Below the pieces are notes generated by a model. The model was not told the origin of the DNA. It made no database searches and saw only the letters and a list, made by a program, of their open reading frames with translations. Below, in pieces: positions 1-7,049 of a stretch of 13,112 nucleotides of DNA. Both the position numbers and the translations under genes were made by a program. The stretch's first letter is position 1; each line of letters starts with the position of its first letter. Source of the stretch: JBJXFY01 sp046155815 (GTDB lineage: Bacteria > Verrucomicrobiota > Verrucomicrobiia > Limisphaerales > CAIMTB01); contig JBJXFY010000139.1 of the NCBI GenBank assembly GCA_046155815.1, forward strand, positions 1 through 13,112. Reading direction: 5' to 3'.

Positions 1-1166
1 TGCAGCACCTCGTCGGCCCAGTCGAAGTCCTGGAAGGTCGCCGCCAGCGGGTCGCCGGCCGCCTGCGCCACCTCCCACTCGAAGCGCTTGCCCGTGCGCG
101 GCATCAGTCCCTGCTCGATGAAGTACAGCACGGCGTGGCGCTCGAAGGGCTGGAGCTGCGTGTTCAGCCCGAGCGACCAGGTGAAGTTGACCCGCACGAG
201 CCGCGGCCAATCCACGCCCAGCTTCACAAAGCCGACCTCGCCCATCATCGCGTGGCGCGCCTCGTCCCAGAGCTGGCGCGTCATGTCGCGGTAATAGTCC
301 CACGGCTTGCCGGGCGTCTCGGTGATGATGCCGGCCATCATCTCCGGCACGTCAATTTCGCGCAGCCGCTTGTAGTACATCATCAGCGTCTTGGGCTGCG
401 GCGGCATGGTGTCGTCGTAGAGGAAGACCTCGGCGTTGACGCCCATGTTGTAAGGATCGGGGAAACGCCCGTCGCGCCGCGGTGTGCCGTCATACCGGAA
501 GGGCTTTTCCGAGTGACGCGGCGCGGGCGGAGCGCCGGCCCCCGGCCGAGCCTGCGTTCCATCCATGCCGCCCGCCGCAACGAGGCACTCATCGAGGAAG
601 GCCAGCCACGGCGCGGCCTCGGCGCGCTGTTCCGGGCCGATGAGGCAGGGCATCGCCCTCGCCGCCCACTCAAGGATGTCCTTGAGTTCCTGCCGCGCGA
701 AGCGGAGCGTGCGGATCGTCGGCGCATCGGCGAGCGGGTGGGCCGCGGCGGCTTGACCTTCCAGCGCGGCGAGCAGCGCGGGCAGGGCCCTTTCGTACAC
801 GCCCAGCAGCAGCTCAGGCGTGGTCGGCGCGCAGAGGATTTCCTGGAGGACGAGGTCCAGCGCGGCGTCCGGCACGGCTTCGAGGCCGAGCGGTGGCTCG
901 CGCATTTCGCCCACGCGCCGGCGCAGCGCGGCGACGTGCTCGGCGAGGAGGTACGCGTGCAGGCTGAAGGCCATCTTCAGCTCGTACACCGGCTCGGCGG
1001 TAAGGCGGGCGACGAGGATTCCGTGGAGCCGCCGGAAGACCCAGTGGTGGCGCTTGAGGCGGCGGACGCTTTCCTCGACGGACAGGCCCGGCCGGGCGGC
1101 CTCCTCGAAGGAGCAGAGGCCGGCCAGCGGCGGCAGGTCGCGGTAGGTGGCGGAGGCGGCGTTCAT
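1..1166 (-). CDS. Ferritin-like di-iron protein, C-terminus cut off by window edge
   Basis: An open frame of 388 full codons runs from ATG at 1166 to the left edge without a stop. The N-terminal 240 residues are helical and unfamiliar to me (LPPLAGLCSFEEAA near the start). A Pro/Ala-rich linker follows at about residues 228-245. The C-terminal part, from about residue 250, shows the spaced ligands of a ferritin-like four-helix bundle: Glu275, then Glu302-x-x-His305 (DEARH), then Glu342 or Glu351, and finally Glu386-x-x at the edge, where the next codon begins CA and so is His or Gln. Such bundles bind two iron or manganese ions and act as oxidases, oxygenases or metal stores; which of these applies cannot be told. 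No signal peptide is seen, so it is probably cytoplasmic. It is divergent from the esterase gene, 89 bases away. Confidence is high that it is coding, moderate for the fold. Confidence 0.7.
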   Translation of the reverse strand, partial: MNAASATYRDLPPLAGLCSFEEAARPGLSVEESVRRLKRHHWVFRRLHGILVARLTAEPVYELKMAFSLHAYLLAEHVAALRRRVGEMREPPLGLEAVPDAALDLVLQEILCAPTTPELLLGVYERALPALLAALEGQAAAAHPLADAPTIRTLRFARQELKDILEWAARAMPCLIGPEQRAEAAPWLAFLDECLVAAGGMDGTQARPGAGAPPAPRHSEKPFRYDGTPRRDGRFPDPYNMGVNAEVFLYDDTMPPQPKTLMMYYKRLREIDVPEMMAGIITETPGKPWDYYRDMTRQLWDEARHAMMGEVGFVKLGVDWPRLVRVNFTWSLGLNTQLQPFERHAVLYFIEQGLMPRTGKRFEWEVAQAAGDPLAATFQDFDWADEVL

Positions 1167-1255
1167 GTCTCTCGGCGAGGATACCGGCGCAGGCTCCCGG
1201 GGCGAGAAAGCCCTTGGGTTTGACGCCGGCCACCGCGCATCGTGAGGAACGCCCG
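1167..1255. promoter_or_regulatory. Divergent intergenic region
   Basis: These 89 bases separate two start codons that point away from each other, so both promoters should lie here or inside the 5' ends of the genes. A good Shine-Dalgarno GAGGAA at 1244-1249 sits 6 bases before the plus-strand ATG at 1256. That supports this start over an in-frame TTG at 1214, which would put 14 extra residues before the signal peptide. I see no convincing -35/-10 pair and no operator-like palindrome beyond a 4-bp GGGC/GCCC hairpin at 1200-1213. Confidence 0.4.
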
Positions 1256-3004
1256 ATGCCCAACTACTTCCCCCTCGCCGCGGCCATGGCGCTGGCGCTG
1301 CTGCTTCCCGGCGCCCGCGCGGCCAACGACTACCCGCTCACGCCTGACTCGCTGCCGCAGGAGGGCGTGCCCAAGGGCGAGCTCGTGGACGGCACGCACC
1401 GCGCCGCGACCAACAGCCTGTTCCCGGGCACCACCCGGCCGTACACGCTCTACCTGCCGGCCGGGCTGGACCGCGCGCAGCCGGCGGCCTTGATGGTCTT
1501 TCAGGACGGCAAGGGCCGCGCCAACGAGTGGAAGGTGCCCGTGGTGTTCGACAATCTCATCCACCGGAAGGAGCTGCCGCCCATCATCGGGGTCTTTGTG
1601 AGCCCCGGCGTGGTCGAGGCGGCCAGCACCAACGTCCTGCCGCGCTTCAACCGCAGCTTCGAGTACGACTCGATGGGCGACCGCTACGTGCGCTTCCTGA
1701 CGGAGGAGTTCCTGCCGCGGCTCGAGGCGACGCACGGGGTGAAGTTCACGACCAACGCCGCCGGCCGCGCCATCGCGGGCGCCAGCTCCGGGGCCATTGC
1801 GGCGTTCACCGCGGCATGGGAGCGGCCGGAGCAGTTCAGCCGCGTCTTCAGCACCATCGGGACCTACGTCGGCCTGCGCGGCGGCAACGAGTATCCCACG
1901 CTCGTCCGCAAGACGGAGCCGAAGCCCGTGCGCGTCTTCCTCCAGGACGGCTCGAACGACCTCAACATTTACGGCGGCAACTGGTGGGTCGCGAACCAGG
2001 ACCTGCTCGCCGCGCTCGAACTGGCCGGCTGGGAAGTCGGGCACGCCTGGGGCGACGGCGGCCACGACGGCAGGCAGGGCGCCGCGATCTTTCCCGATGC
2101 GATGCGCTGGCTGTGGAAGGACTATCCCGCGCCGCCCAAGGCCGGAACGTCGAGGAACGGCGTGCTCAGCCAGATCCTGCTGCCCGGCGAAGGTTGGAAC
2201 GAGGTGAGTTCCGGCCACGGCTTCACGGAAGGCCCGGCGGTCAACGCCAGGGGCGAGGTCTTCTTCACGGACATCCCAAACAACCGCATCCACCGGATCG
2301 GCCTCGACGGAAAGGCCGGCTTGTTCGCCGAGCAGACCGGGGGTGCCAACGGGCTGGTCTTCGGCATGGACGGCCTGCTGTACGCCTGCGCCAACGGTGA
2401 CAAGCAGATCGTGTCCTACGACCCGGAGACGGGCAGGCGGCAGGTCGTGCTCGAGGACGCGCCGGCCAACGACTGCGTGAGCCTCGCCCGCGGCGGCGGC
2501 TATTTCACCGACCCGGACAACCGCCGCGTCTGGTTCCTGAGCCACGAGGGCGAGCGGAAGCTGGTGGACGCCGGCATCCCCTTCCCCAACGGCGTCCTCA
2601 CCTCGCCCGACCAGTCGCTGCTCTACGTCGCGGACACGCGCAGCCAGTGGGTCTATTCGTTCGTCATCCAGCCGGACGGTGCGCTGACCGACAAGCAGCC
2701 CTTCTTCCACCTCCACATCCCCGACCCGGCGGTGGACAGCGGCGCCGACGGCATGACGGCCGACACCGAGGGACGCCTCTACGTGGCCACGCGCATGGGC
2801 GTGCAGATCTGCGACCAGGCCGGGCGCGTGAACGCCATCCTCGACCGACCGCAGCGCGCGTGGCTTTCCAACGTGGTCCTTGGCGGCGCGAACCGCGACG
2901 AGCTCTTCGCGACCTGCGGCGACAAGGTCTTCAAGCGGAAGCTGCGCGCGAAGGGCGTGGCTCCGTTCGAGCCGCCGGTCCGCCCCGCGCCGCCGCGGCT
3001 GTAG
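1256..3004 (+). CDS. Secreted esterase fused to SMP-30/gluconolactonase propeller
   Basis: The product is 582 residues. A signal peptide (hydrophobic residues 7-17, cleavage near ARA at 20-22) sends it out of the cytoplasm. Residues about 40-285 form an alpha/beta-hydrolase of the putative esterase (Fes/esterase D) type. The nucleophile elbow is GASSG with Ser177, the likely acid is Asp231 or Asp235 (QDGSND), and the likely base is His270 (GDGGHDG). Residues about 300-575 form an SMP-30/gluconolactonase-type six-bladed propeller. Candidate metal ligands are Glu325 (TEGP), Asn405 (AND), Asn445 (FPNG) and Asp498 (GADG), which matches the Glu-Asn-Asn-Asp set of the family. The two domains suggest hydrolysis of an ester followed by a lactone-type substrate, perhaps from sugar or plant material; the real substrate is unknown. 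The gene stands alone, divergent from the ferritin-like gene. The domain calls are firm, the substrate open. Confidence 0.9.
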   Translation: MPNYFPLAAAMALALLLPGARAANDYPLTPDSLPQEGVPKGELVDGTHRAATNSLFPGTTRPYTLYLPAGLDRAQPAALMVFQDGKGRANEWKVPVVFDNLIHRKELPPIIGVFVSPGVVEAASTNVLPRFNRSFEYDSMGDRYVRFLTEEFLPRLEATHGVKFTTNAAGRAIAGASSGAIAAFTAAWERPEQFSRVFSTIGTYVGLRGGNEYPTLVRKTEPKPVRVFLQDGSNDLNIYGGNWWVANQDLLAALELAGWEVGHAWGDGGHDGRQGAAIFPDAMRWLWKDYPAPPKAGTSRNGVLSQILLPGEGWNEVSSGHGFTEGPAVNARGEVFFTDIPNNRIHRIGLDGKAGLFAEQTGGANGLVFGMDGLLYACANGDKQIVSYDPETGRRQVVLEDAPANDCVSLARGGGYFTDPDNRRVWFLSHEGERKLVDAGIPFPNGVLTSPDQSLLYVADTRSQWVYSFVIQPDGALTDKQPFFHLHIPDPAVDSGADGMTADTEGRLYVATRMGVQICDQAGRVNAILDRPQRAWLSNVVLGGANRDELFATCGDKVFKRKLRAKGVAPFEPPVRPAPPRL

Positions 3005-3042
3005 GCGCGGCCTGCGCGGCCCGTTGCCAGCCGGCCGGGGGA

Positions 3043-3056
3043 CGGACTAGCGTCCG
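3043..3056 (+). other. Small GC-rich hairpin upstream of the operon
   Basis: CGGAC, a TAGC loop and GTCCG form a 5-bp stem in the 66-base gap between the esterase stop and the start at 3071. There is no T-run after it, so it is a weak candidate for a terminator. It may be chance in G+C-rich DNA. Confidence 0.2.
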
Positions 3057-3070
3057 CGGGTCCGCCAGCC

Positions 3071-3622
3071 ATGTCCGCCGCACCCCAGCCGCCCCGCTCC
3101 GCCCGCATGCCTGCCGGCCAGTTTCCCGCTGACCTCGCCGGCTGGGTGGGCCGCATGGGTCTGCTGCGGCTGGTCGTCGAGTCCGCCCGCCATGCCGGCG
3201 GCCGTTCCTGGGAAAACCTGCTCGCGGAATTCCCCGCCGCCGATGCCGAGCCGGACTGGCTGCTCGTCCTCACGGCCTACTGCTACCTCGGCGGCATCTA
3301 CGGCTCGGGCGAGGTGGTCCGCCGGCCGGGGCGCGACGAGAACCTCGCCTTCCTCCGCGGGCGCCTGGAAACCGACCCGCCCGCCGTCCGTCGCTTTCGC
3401 CGCACCCGCCAGCCGGCGCTCACCGATTGCCTGGCGCGGACTCTCGTCGCCGCCTGGGAGGCGACGGGCCGCGAGCTGCCCACGGCGCACACGCTGGAGT
3501 TCCGTCGTGGCCAACCCCCGCCAGCCGCAGCAAGCCTGGCCCACCTGGAGCCCTTCTACGTCGAGGCCCGGGCGCGGGTGCAGCGGGCCATCGAGGCGGA
3601 CTCGCACGCGCTGGACACATGA
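3071..3622 (+). CDS. Small protein resembling the DUF772 transposase N-terminal domain
   Basis: The product is 183 residues and soluble, with no signal peptide. Residues about 55-130 read like the N-terminal domain of IS5/IS1182-type transposases (Pfam DUF772). A helix ending YCYLGGIYGSGEV is followed by a bipartite block FLRGRLETDPPAVRRFRRTR, matching the family trend of a Y-x-G-x-x-S-S-R helix, an Arg-rich strand and a P-D-x-x-x-I-x-x-F-R-R turn. The DDE catalytic domain that should follow is absent; the protein ends in an amphipathic helix. It therefore cannot transpose, and may be a domesticated DNA- or protein-binding domain. No good ribosome binding site precedes ATG 3071; ATGs at 3107 and 3155 are alternatives. 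Its stop overlaps the next start by four bases (ATGA), so it heads an operon with the acyltransferase. The family resemblance is from memory and moderate. Confidence 0.7.
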   Translation: MSAAPQPPRSARMPAGQFPADLAGWVGRMGLLRLVVESARHAGGRSWENLLAEFPAADAEPDWLLVLTAYCYLGGIYGSGEVVRRPGRDENLAFLRGRLETDPPAVRRFRRTRQPALTDCLARTLVAAWEATGRELPTAHTLEFRRGQPPPAAASLAHLEPFYVEARARVQRAIEADSHALDT

Positions 3623-4347
3623 GCGCGCCGGCCTCCTCCTCCGTCCCCGGCGAGTCCGCGGGCCTGGTGTACAATCTCGGCTGGGTGTTCGGGCGGCTGA
3701 TGCTCTTCGGCTTCTGCCGGGGCCGGGTAACCGGTGTGGAGCATCTGCCCAAGGCCGGCCCGGCCCTCCTCGCCTGCAACCACGCCAGCTACCTGGATCC
3801 GATCTTCGTCGGCTCCGCGACCTGGCGGCCGCTCACCTACCTGGGGCGGGCCACGCTGTTCGAGCACCGGCTTTTCGGCGCCGTGATCCGCAGTACCAAC
3901 TCCATCCCCCTGGACCGCGACGGCGGCGGGCCGGCGGGCCTGCGGACCGTCCTGAACGCCCTCGCCCAAGGCCGCGCCGTCGTGCTCTTCCCGGAAGGCA
4001 CGCGCACGCGCGACGGCCGCCTCCAGCCCGTGCGGCCGGGCGTGGGGCTGATCGCCCTGAAGTCCGCGGCCCCCGTCGTTCCGGTCTGGCTGGAGGGAAC
4101 TTTTCAGGTCTGGGGCCGGGACCGGCGCGTACCCCGGCCGGCGCGGGTCGAGATCCGCTTTGGCCCGCCGGTGGACCTCGCCCCGCTCCGCGCCGCCGCC
4201 GCGACCGCCGGCCGCGAGCAGTTGAAGGCGCTGTATGCCTCCGCGGCCCAGGCCATCCTCGCCGCCCTCGCCGCCCAAGGCCGCGTGCCGATGCCGCCTC
4301 CGCCCTCGACGGGCGGCTTTTCCGGGCCGACTGGTGAGGCCGCATGA
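3619..4347 (+). CDS. plsC: 1-acyl-sn-glycerol-3-phosphate acyltransferase (PlsC type)
   Basis: The product is 242 residues, a usual length for the family. It transfers a fatty acyl chain to lysophosphatidic acid or a related lysolipid at the inner membrane, the second acylation step of phospholipid synthesis. The four family blocks are visible. NHASYLD has the catalytic His55-x4-Asp60 pair. A substrate-binding Arg lies in the SIPLDRDG block. FPEGTRTRDG (Phe124 to Arg129) is the glycerol-phosphate-binding motif, and PVVPVWLEG is the last block. The hydrophobic stretch around residues 14-32 may anchor it. ATG at 3619 overlaps the upstream stop (ATGA), and its own stop overlaps the next start in the same way, so translation is probably coupled. 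An upstream in-frame extension exists but lies wholly inside the previous gene and lacks family sequence. Paralogues with other acyl acceptors cannot be excluded. Confidence 0.9.
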   Translation: MSAPASSSVPGESAGLVYNLGWVFGRLMLFGFCRGRVTGVEHLPKAGPALLACNHASYLDPIFVGSATWRPLTYLGRATLFEHRLFGAVIRSTNSIPLDRDGGGPAGLRTVLNALAQGRAVVLFPEGTRTRDGRLQPVRPGVGLIALKSAAPVVPVWLEGTFQVWGRDRRVPRPARVEIRFGPPVDLAPLRAAAATAGREQLKALYASAAQAILAALAAQGRVPMPPPPSTGGFSGPTGEAA

Positions 4348-4877
4348 ACCGTCGTTCCGTCGTGTCGCGCTGCCTGGCGGGGCTGGCGCTGGCGACCGCG
4401 CTGCACGCCGCGCCGGTGCGCGTCTTCACGCCCGGGGAACTGGCCGCGCGCGCGGAACTCGTCGTCCTCGGCCGCGTGGTGGAGCTCCGCGCCGAACGCG
4501 ACACTGCCGGCCGGCCCCGCACGCTCACACGCCTGGCCGTGGCCGAGGCGTGGAAGGGCGCACCGGCCGGCGACGTGCTCACCATCGCGCAGGGCGGCGG
4601 CGTTCTGGGGCAGGAGGCCGTGGAATCCGCCGGCGAGGTGCGGCTCGCGGTGGGCGACCGCGTGGTGGCCTTCCTCCGGCGCGGCTCCGCAGGCGACTGG
4701 ATCTGGGTCGCCCGCGACCAGGGCTGCTTCGCCGTCACCGAGTCCGCCGGCCAGCCGCTCGCCGGCAACGGCCACTGGGGCTCGCCACGCGCACCGCAGG
4801 GCGGCGTGACCCCGCCGCATCAGCGCCCGCTAGGGCTGGGCGAGCTGCGGCGGCGCGTGGAGGAAGAGGCGCCGTGA
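4344..4877 (+). CDS. Small secreted protein, uncharacterised, partner of the matrixin-like protease
   Basis: The product is 177 residues. The N-terminus has two arginines and a hydrophobic stretch with cleavage likely after LHAA at about residue 23, a clear signal peptide. The mature part (about 35-115) reads as a small beta-barrel-like domain: LVVLGRVVEL, a strand with TRLAVAEAWKG, then GDVLTIAQGGG and VGDRVVAFLRR. I recall this alternation, with a V-x-x-x-x-K-G strand and a G-x-x-V-x-x-F-L strand, from many secreted proteins of unknown function in Acidobacteria, Myxococcota and Verrucomicrobia. The C-terminal 45 residues are Gly/Pro-rich and then charged. A strong Shine-Dalgarno GTGAGG at 4334-4339 precedes ATG 4344 by 4 bases. 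The gene is tightly linked to the protease gene that follows (GTGA overlap), so a chaperone, pro-domain or inhibitor role is possible. That role is an inference only. Confidence 0.75.
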   Translation: MNRRSVVSRCLAGLALATALHAAPVRVFTPGELAARAELVVLGRVVELRAERDTAGRPRTLTRLAVAEAWKGAPAGDVLTIAQGGGVLGQEAVESAGEVRLAVGDRVVAFLRRGSAGDWIWVARDQGCFAVTESAGQPLAGNGHWGSPRAPQGGVTPPHQRPLGLGELRRRVEEEAP

Positions 4878-6634
4878 GCCTCCGCCTCACCGTTCTGCTG
4901 CTCGCGCTTTCCGGCCTGGCCCGCGAGGCCGCCGCATTCGTCGTGCCTACGGACGCCGCCGGCAACCGCCGCCGCTGGTGGCTCGACCCGCTGGACGCAC
5001 GCGTCCCGACCAACGCGGTGAACCGCACCACGCGCGCCGTGCGCTTCCAGCCCAGTGCCGCCGGCTGGTCCGCCACGAACACCGCCGCGGAGCTGGACGC
5101 CGTGCGCGCCGCCTTCGGCCAGTGGCAGGCCGTGCCCTCCACCCGCCTGCGCTTCGAGGAGGGCGCGCCGGTGCCCGGCATGACGGACGTGAACCCGCAG
5201 GACGGCACCAACGCCGTCTTCTGGGCGAAAAACTCCGTCTTCATCAACGGCGGGCTGGACGACATCTCCGGCCTGCCGGCGCTCACGCTGGTCAGGCGCT
5301 TCGATGACACGCTCGCCATCGCCGAGGCCGACATCACCTTCAACGGCGTCGAGTTTTCCTGGTTCACTGACCTCGCGGACCCGACACGGTCTCGCTACCT
5401 GGTCGAGGCCATCGCGCTGCATGAGATCGGGCATCTCCTCGGCCTGAACCACGCCACCGCGGGCGGCGCAACCATGCTCTTCAGCGGCGACCCCGGTGCG
5501 GGCAACGCGCAGCTCGGCCTCTCGCCGGACGAGGTCTCCGCCGCGCAGTCACTGTACGGAGTCGCGGCGGCGGCGGCCCAGTTCGCCCGCCTGCGCGGGA
5601 CGGTGCGGCTCGGCGGCGGCGCGGCCCTCGGGGCGGTCGTCACGCTCGAGGATGCCACGGGCGCCGTGCTTGCCGGCACGGCCTCCGGCGCGGATGGAAG
5701 GTACGACCTCCCCGCCCTGCCCCCCGCGGACTACCACGTCCGCGCCACGCCGCTCGACCCGCGCTTCGCCTCGGTCACGCTCCTGCGCGGACAGGATCTC
5801 AGCTCCGCCTTCACCAGCGCCAGCACCGCCTTCCTGCCGGCGGCCAACGCGCCCGTGGCCCTCGCCGCCGGCGCGAGCGTGACTCGCGACTTCAACCTCA
5901 CGGCCGGGACGCCACTGCGGATCGCGCGCCTGCTGTCCCCGGCCGCCAGCCTCGGGCCGACCTACATCACCACCTTCAAGCCCGTCCGGCTCCCGGCCGA
6001 CGGGCAGCCGCGTTGGGTCGGGGTGTTCGTGACCAACGCACCCGCACCCGACGCCGTGCTGGAGTTGACCGGTCCCGGGGTCGCCTGGAGCGGGCAAACA
6101 AGCGTCCCGAACGCCGTCGGGACGCTGACGCTGGTCGCCGCCCGCGCGAGCGTGGCCACCAATGCGCCGCCGGGCCTGCGCTCATTTCGGCTTACCCAGC
6201 AGGGCCTGGCGGCCTGGGCCAACGGCTACGTCGAGATTCCTCCCGCCGTGCCGGACGACAACTTTGACGGCCTCGATGACCGCTTCCAGCGAAGTTACTG
6301 GAGCCCATGGACCGCCCAGGCCTCAGCGCCGGCCGCCGATCCGGACGCGGACGGCTTCCTCAACTCACGTGAGTTCAACGGCGGCTCAAATCCCACCAAC
6401 CGGCTGTCCGCGAACTTTCGCATCCTGTCGGTCAGCGTCACGGCGCAGGGCGCACGGGTAACGGCGGAGACGGCGGCGGGGAAGCCCTTCCAGCTCCAGC
6501 GGCGCAGCACCATCCCGGGCGCGGAGTGGGAAAGTACCGGGCCGGAAACCGTGGTCCCGGCGGACGAGCACGAGTTTCTCGACCCCGCCGTGACCAACCG
6601 GATCATGTTCTACCGCGTGCGGCTGACGCCGTGA
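4874..6634 (+). CDS. Secreted matrixin-like zinc metalloprotease with C-terminal repeat module
   Basis: The product is 586 residues. I chose GTG 4874 because GGAGGAAGAGG (4859-4869) lies just upstream, the codon overlaps the previous stop (GTGA), and a signal peptide follows at once (LTVLLLALSGLA, cleavage near AAA at 19-21). A longer frame upstream is antiparallel noise over two other genes. The catalytic domain covers about 22-215. Its zinc motif is HEIGHLLGLNH (His183, Glu184, His187, His193), with a Met-turn at Met201, as in matrixins/metzincins. No prodomain cysteine switch is visible. Residues about 240-315 look like a carboxypeptidase-regulatory-type beta-sandwich (LRGTVRLGG, ADGRYDLPALP). 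Residues about 316-460 are unrecognised beta-rich sequence. Residues 461-500 carry thrombospondin type-3-like acidic repeats (DDNFDGLDD and DPDADGFLNSREF), probably Ca2+-binding. A beta-rich tail ends the protein. It likely degrades extracellular protein. Confidence 0.88.
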   Translation: MSLRLTVLLLALSGLAREAAAFVVPTDAAGNRRRWWLDPLDARVPTNAVNRTTRAVRFQPSAAGWSATNTAAELDAVRAAFGQWQAVPSTRLRFEEGAPVPGMTDVNPQDGTNAVFWAKNSVFINGGLDDISGLPALTLVRRFDDTLAIAEADITFNGVEFSWFTDLADPTRSRYLVEAIALHEIGHLLGLNHATAGGATMLFSGDPGAGNAQLGLSPDEVSAAQSLYGVAAAAAQFARLRGTVRLGGGAALGAVVTLEDATGAVLAGTASGADGRYDLPALPPADYHVRATPLDPRFASVTLLRGQDLSSAFTSASTAFLPAANAPVALAAGASVTRDFNLTAGTPLRIARLLSPAASLGPTYITTFKPVRLPADGQPRWVGVFVTNAPAPDAVLELTGPGVAWSGQTSVPNAVGTLTLVAARASVATNAPPGLRSFRLTQQGLAAWANGYVEIPPAVPDDNFDGLDDRFQRSYWSPWTAQASAPAADPDADGFLNSREFNGGSNPTNRLSANFRILSVSVTAQGARVTAETAAGKPFQLQRRSTIPGAEWESTGPETVVPADEHEFLDPAVTNRIMFYRVRLTP

Positions 6635-6911
6635 ACGAGATGGGGGCTGGGCGTCGGTCCTGTCTCCCGGCGCGGCCCAGAACGACCTCACAAGCCCGCC
6701 TGCCATCCGGGCCAAGGGAATTCTTCCCCTCCTGCTCGGGACTGGCGCCGCCGTCCTGCTGCGGCTGGCATCACCCGGTCTTCGGACCGACGTCCTGCTC
6801 GGCGTGGCCATCTGGGCGTACTGCCGCGCCTACCATCTCGCCTTCCACATGATCACCCACTATGTGGATCCAGGGTACAGGTTCTCCGGCATCGGATCCC
6901 TTGTGCGGTAG
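6631..6911 (+). pseudogene. Small two-helix membrane protein gene with an apparent -1 base frameshift
   Basis: From 6657 to the TAG at 6909-6911, one frame (6657, 6660 ...) reads as a convincing small membrane protein. Helix 1 is GILPLLLGTGAAVLLRLA (6717-6770). A short loop follows, then helix 2 starting DVLLGVAIWAYCRAYH, and a tail HYVDPGYRFSGIGSLVR. That frame has no ATG or GTG before the helices. The expected start is GTG 6631, which overlaps the protease stop as GTGA like the preceding junction, but it is in another frame. Adding one G to the run GGGGG at 6642-6646 would join the two frames, reading V-N-E-M-G-G-W-A-S-V-L-S-P. So the gene is frameshifted by a lost base, or the sequence has a homopolymer error. 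I recall similar small proteins ending Y-V-D-P-x-Y-R-F-S-G in Verrucomicrobia, of unknown function. Confidence is moderate. Confidence 0.5.
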
Positions 6912-7002
6912 CTCGTGCAGCCAAAGAAACCTCCCCGGCAGGCGGAGTGCGACGGCAGTAGGAAATCGACGAATGGTTGAGCGAACGCGACCGGAGGCGC
7001 TG

Positions 7003-7024
7003 CGGCGAATTCAGGCCCTCGCCG
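7003..7024. terminator. Candidate hairpin between convergent genes
   Basis: CGGCGA and TCGCCG pair in a 6-bp stem with a 10-base loop. They sit in the 138-base gap (6912-7049) between the convergent ends of the small membrane protein gene and the beta-barrel gene. The position suits a bidirectional terminator, but neither side has a T-run. I see nothing else in this gap. Confidence 0.25.
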
Positions 7025-7049
7025 ATCGCGACCCCGGTCCCGACCCCCA

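Noticed and set aside
135..1223. Long plus-strand open frame opposite the ferritin-like gene
   Set aside because: It is rich in Arg/Ala/Gly with no domain logic, and lies antisense to a frame with clear di-iron ligands. This is a typical antisense frame of G+C-rich DNA.
1163..2716. 517-codon minus-strand open frame opposite the esterase/SMP-30 gene
   Set aside because: Its composition is dominated by Arg/Val/Gly/Ala, it has no motif, and it is antisense to a strongly recognisable two-domain protein.
4235..4873. Upstream in-frame extension of the protease
   Set aside because: It overlaps the end of plsC and all of the small secreted protein in another frame, is Arg/Pro-rich, and would bury the signal peptide. 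GTG 4874 has a strong ribosome binding site.
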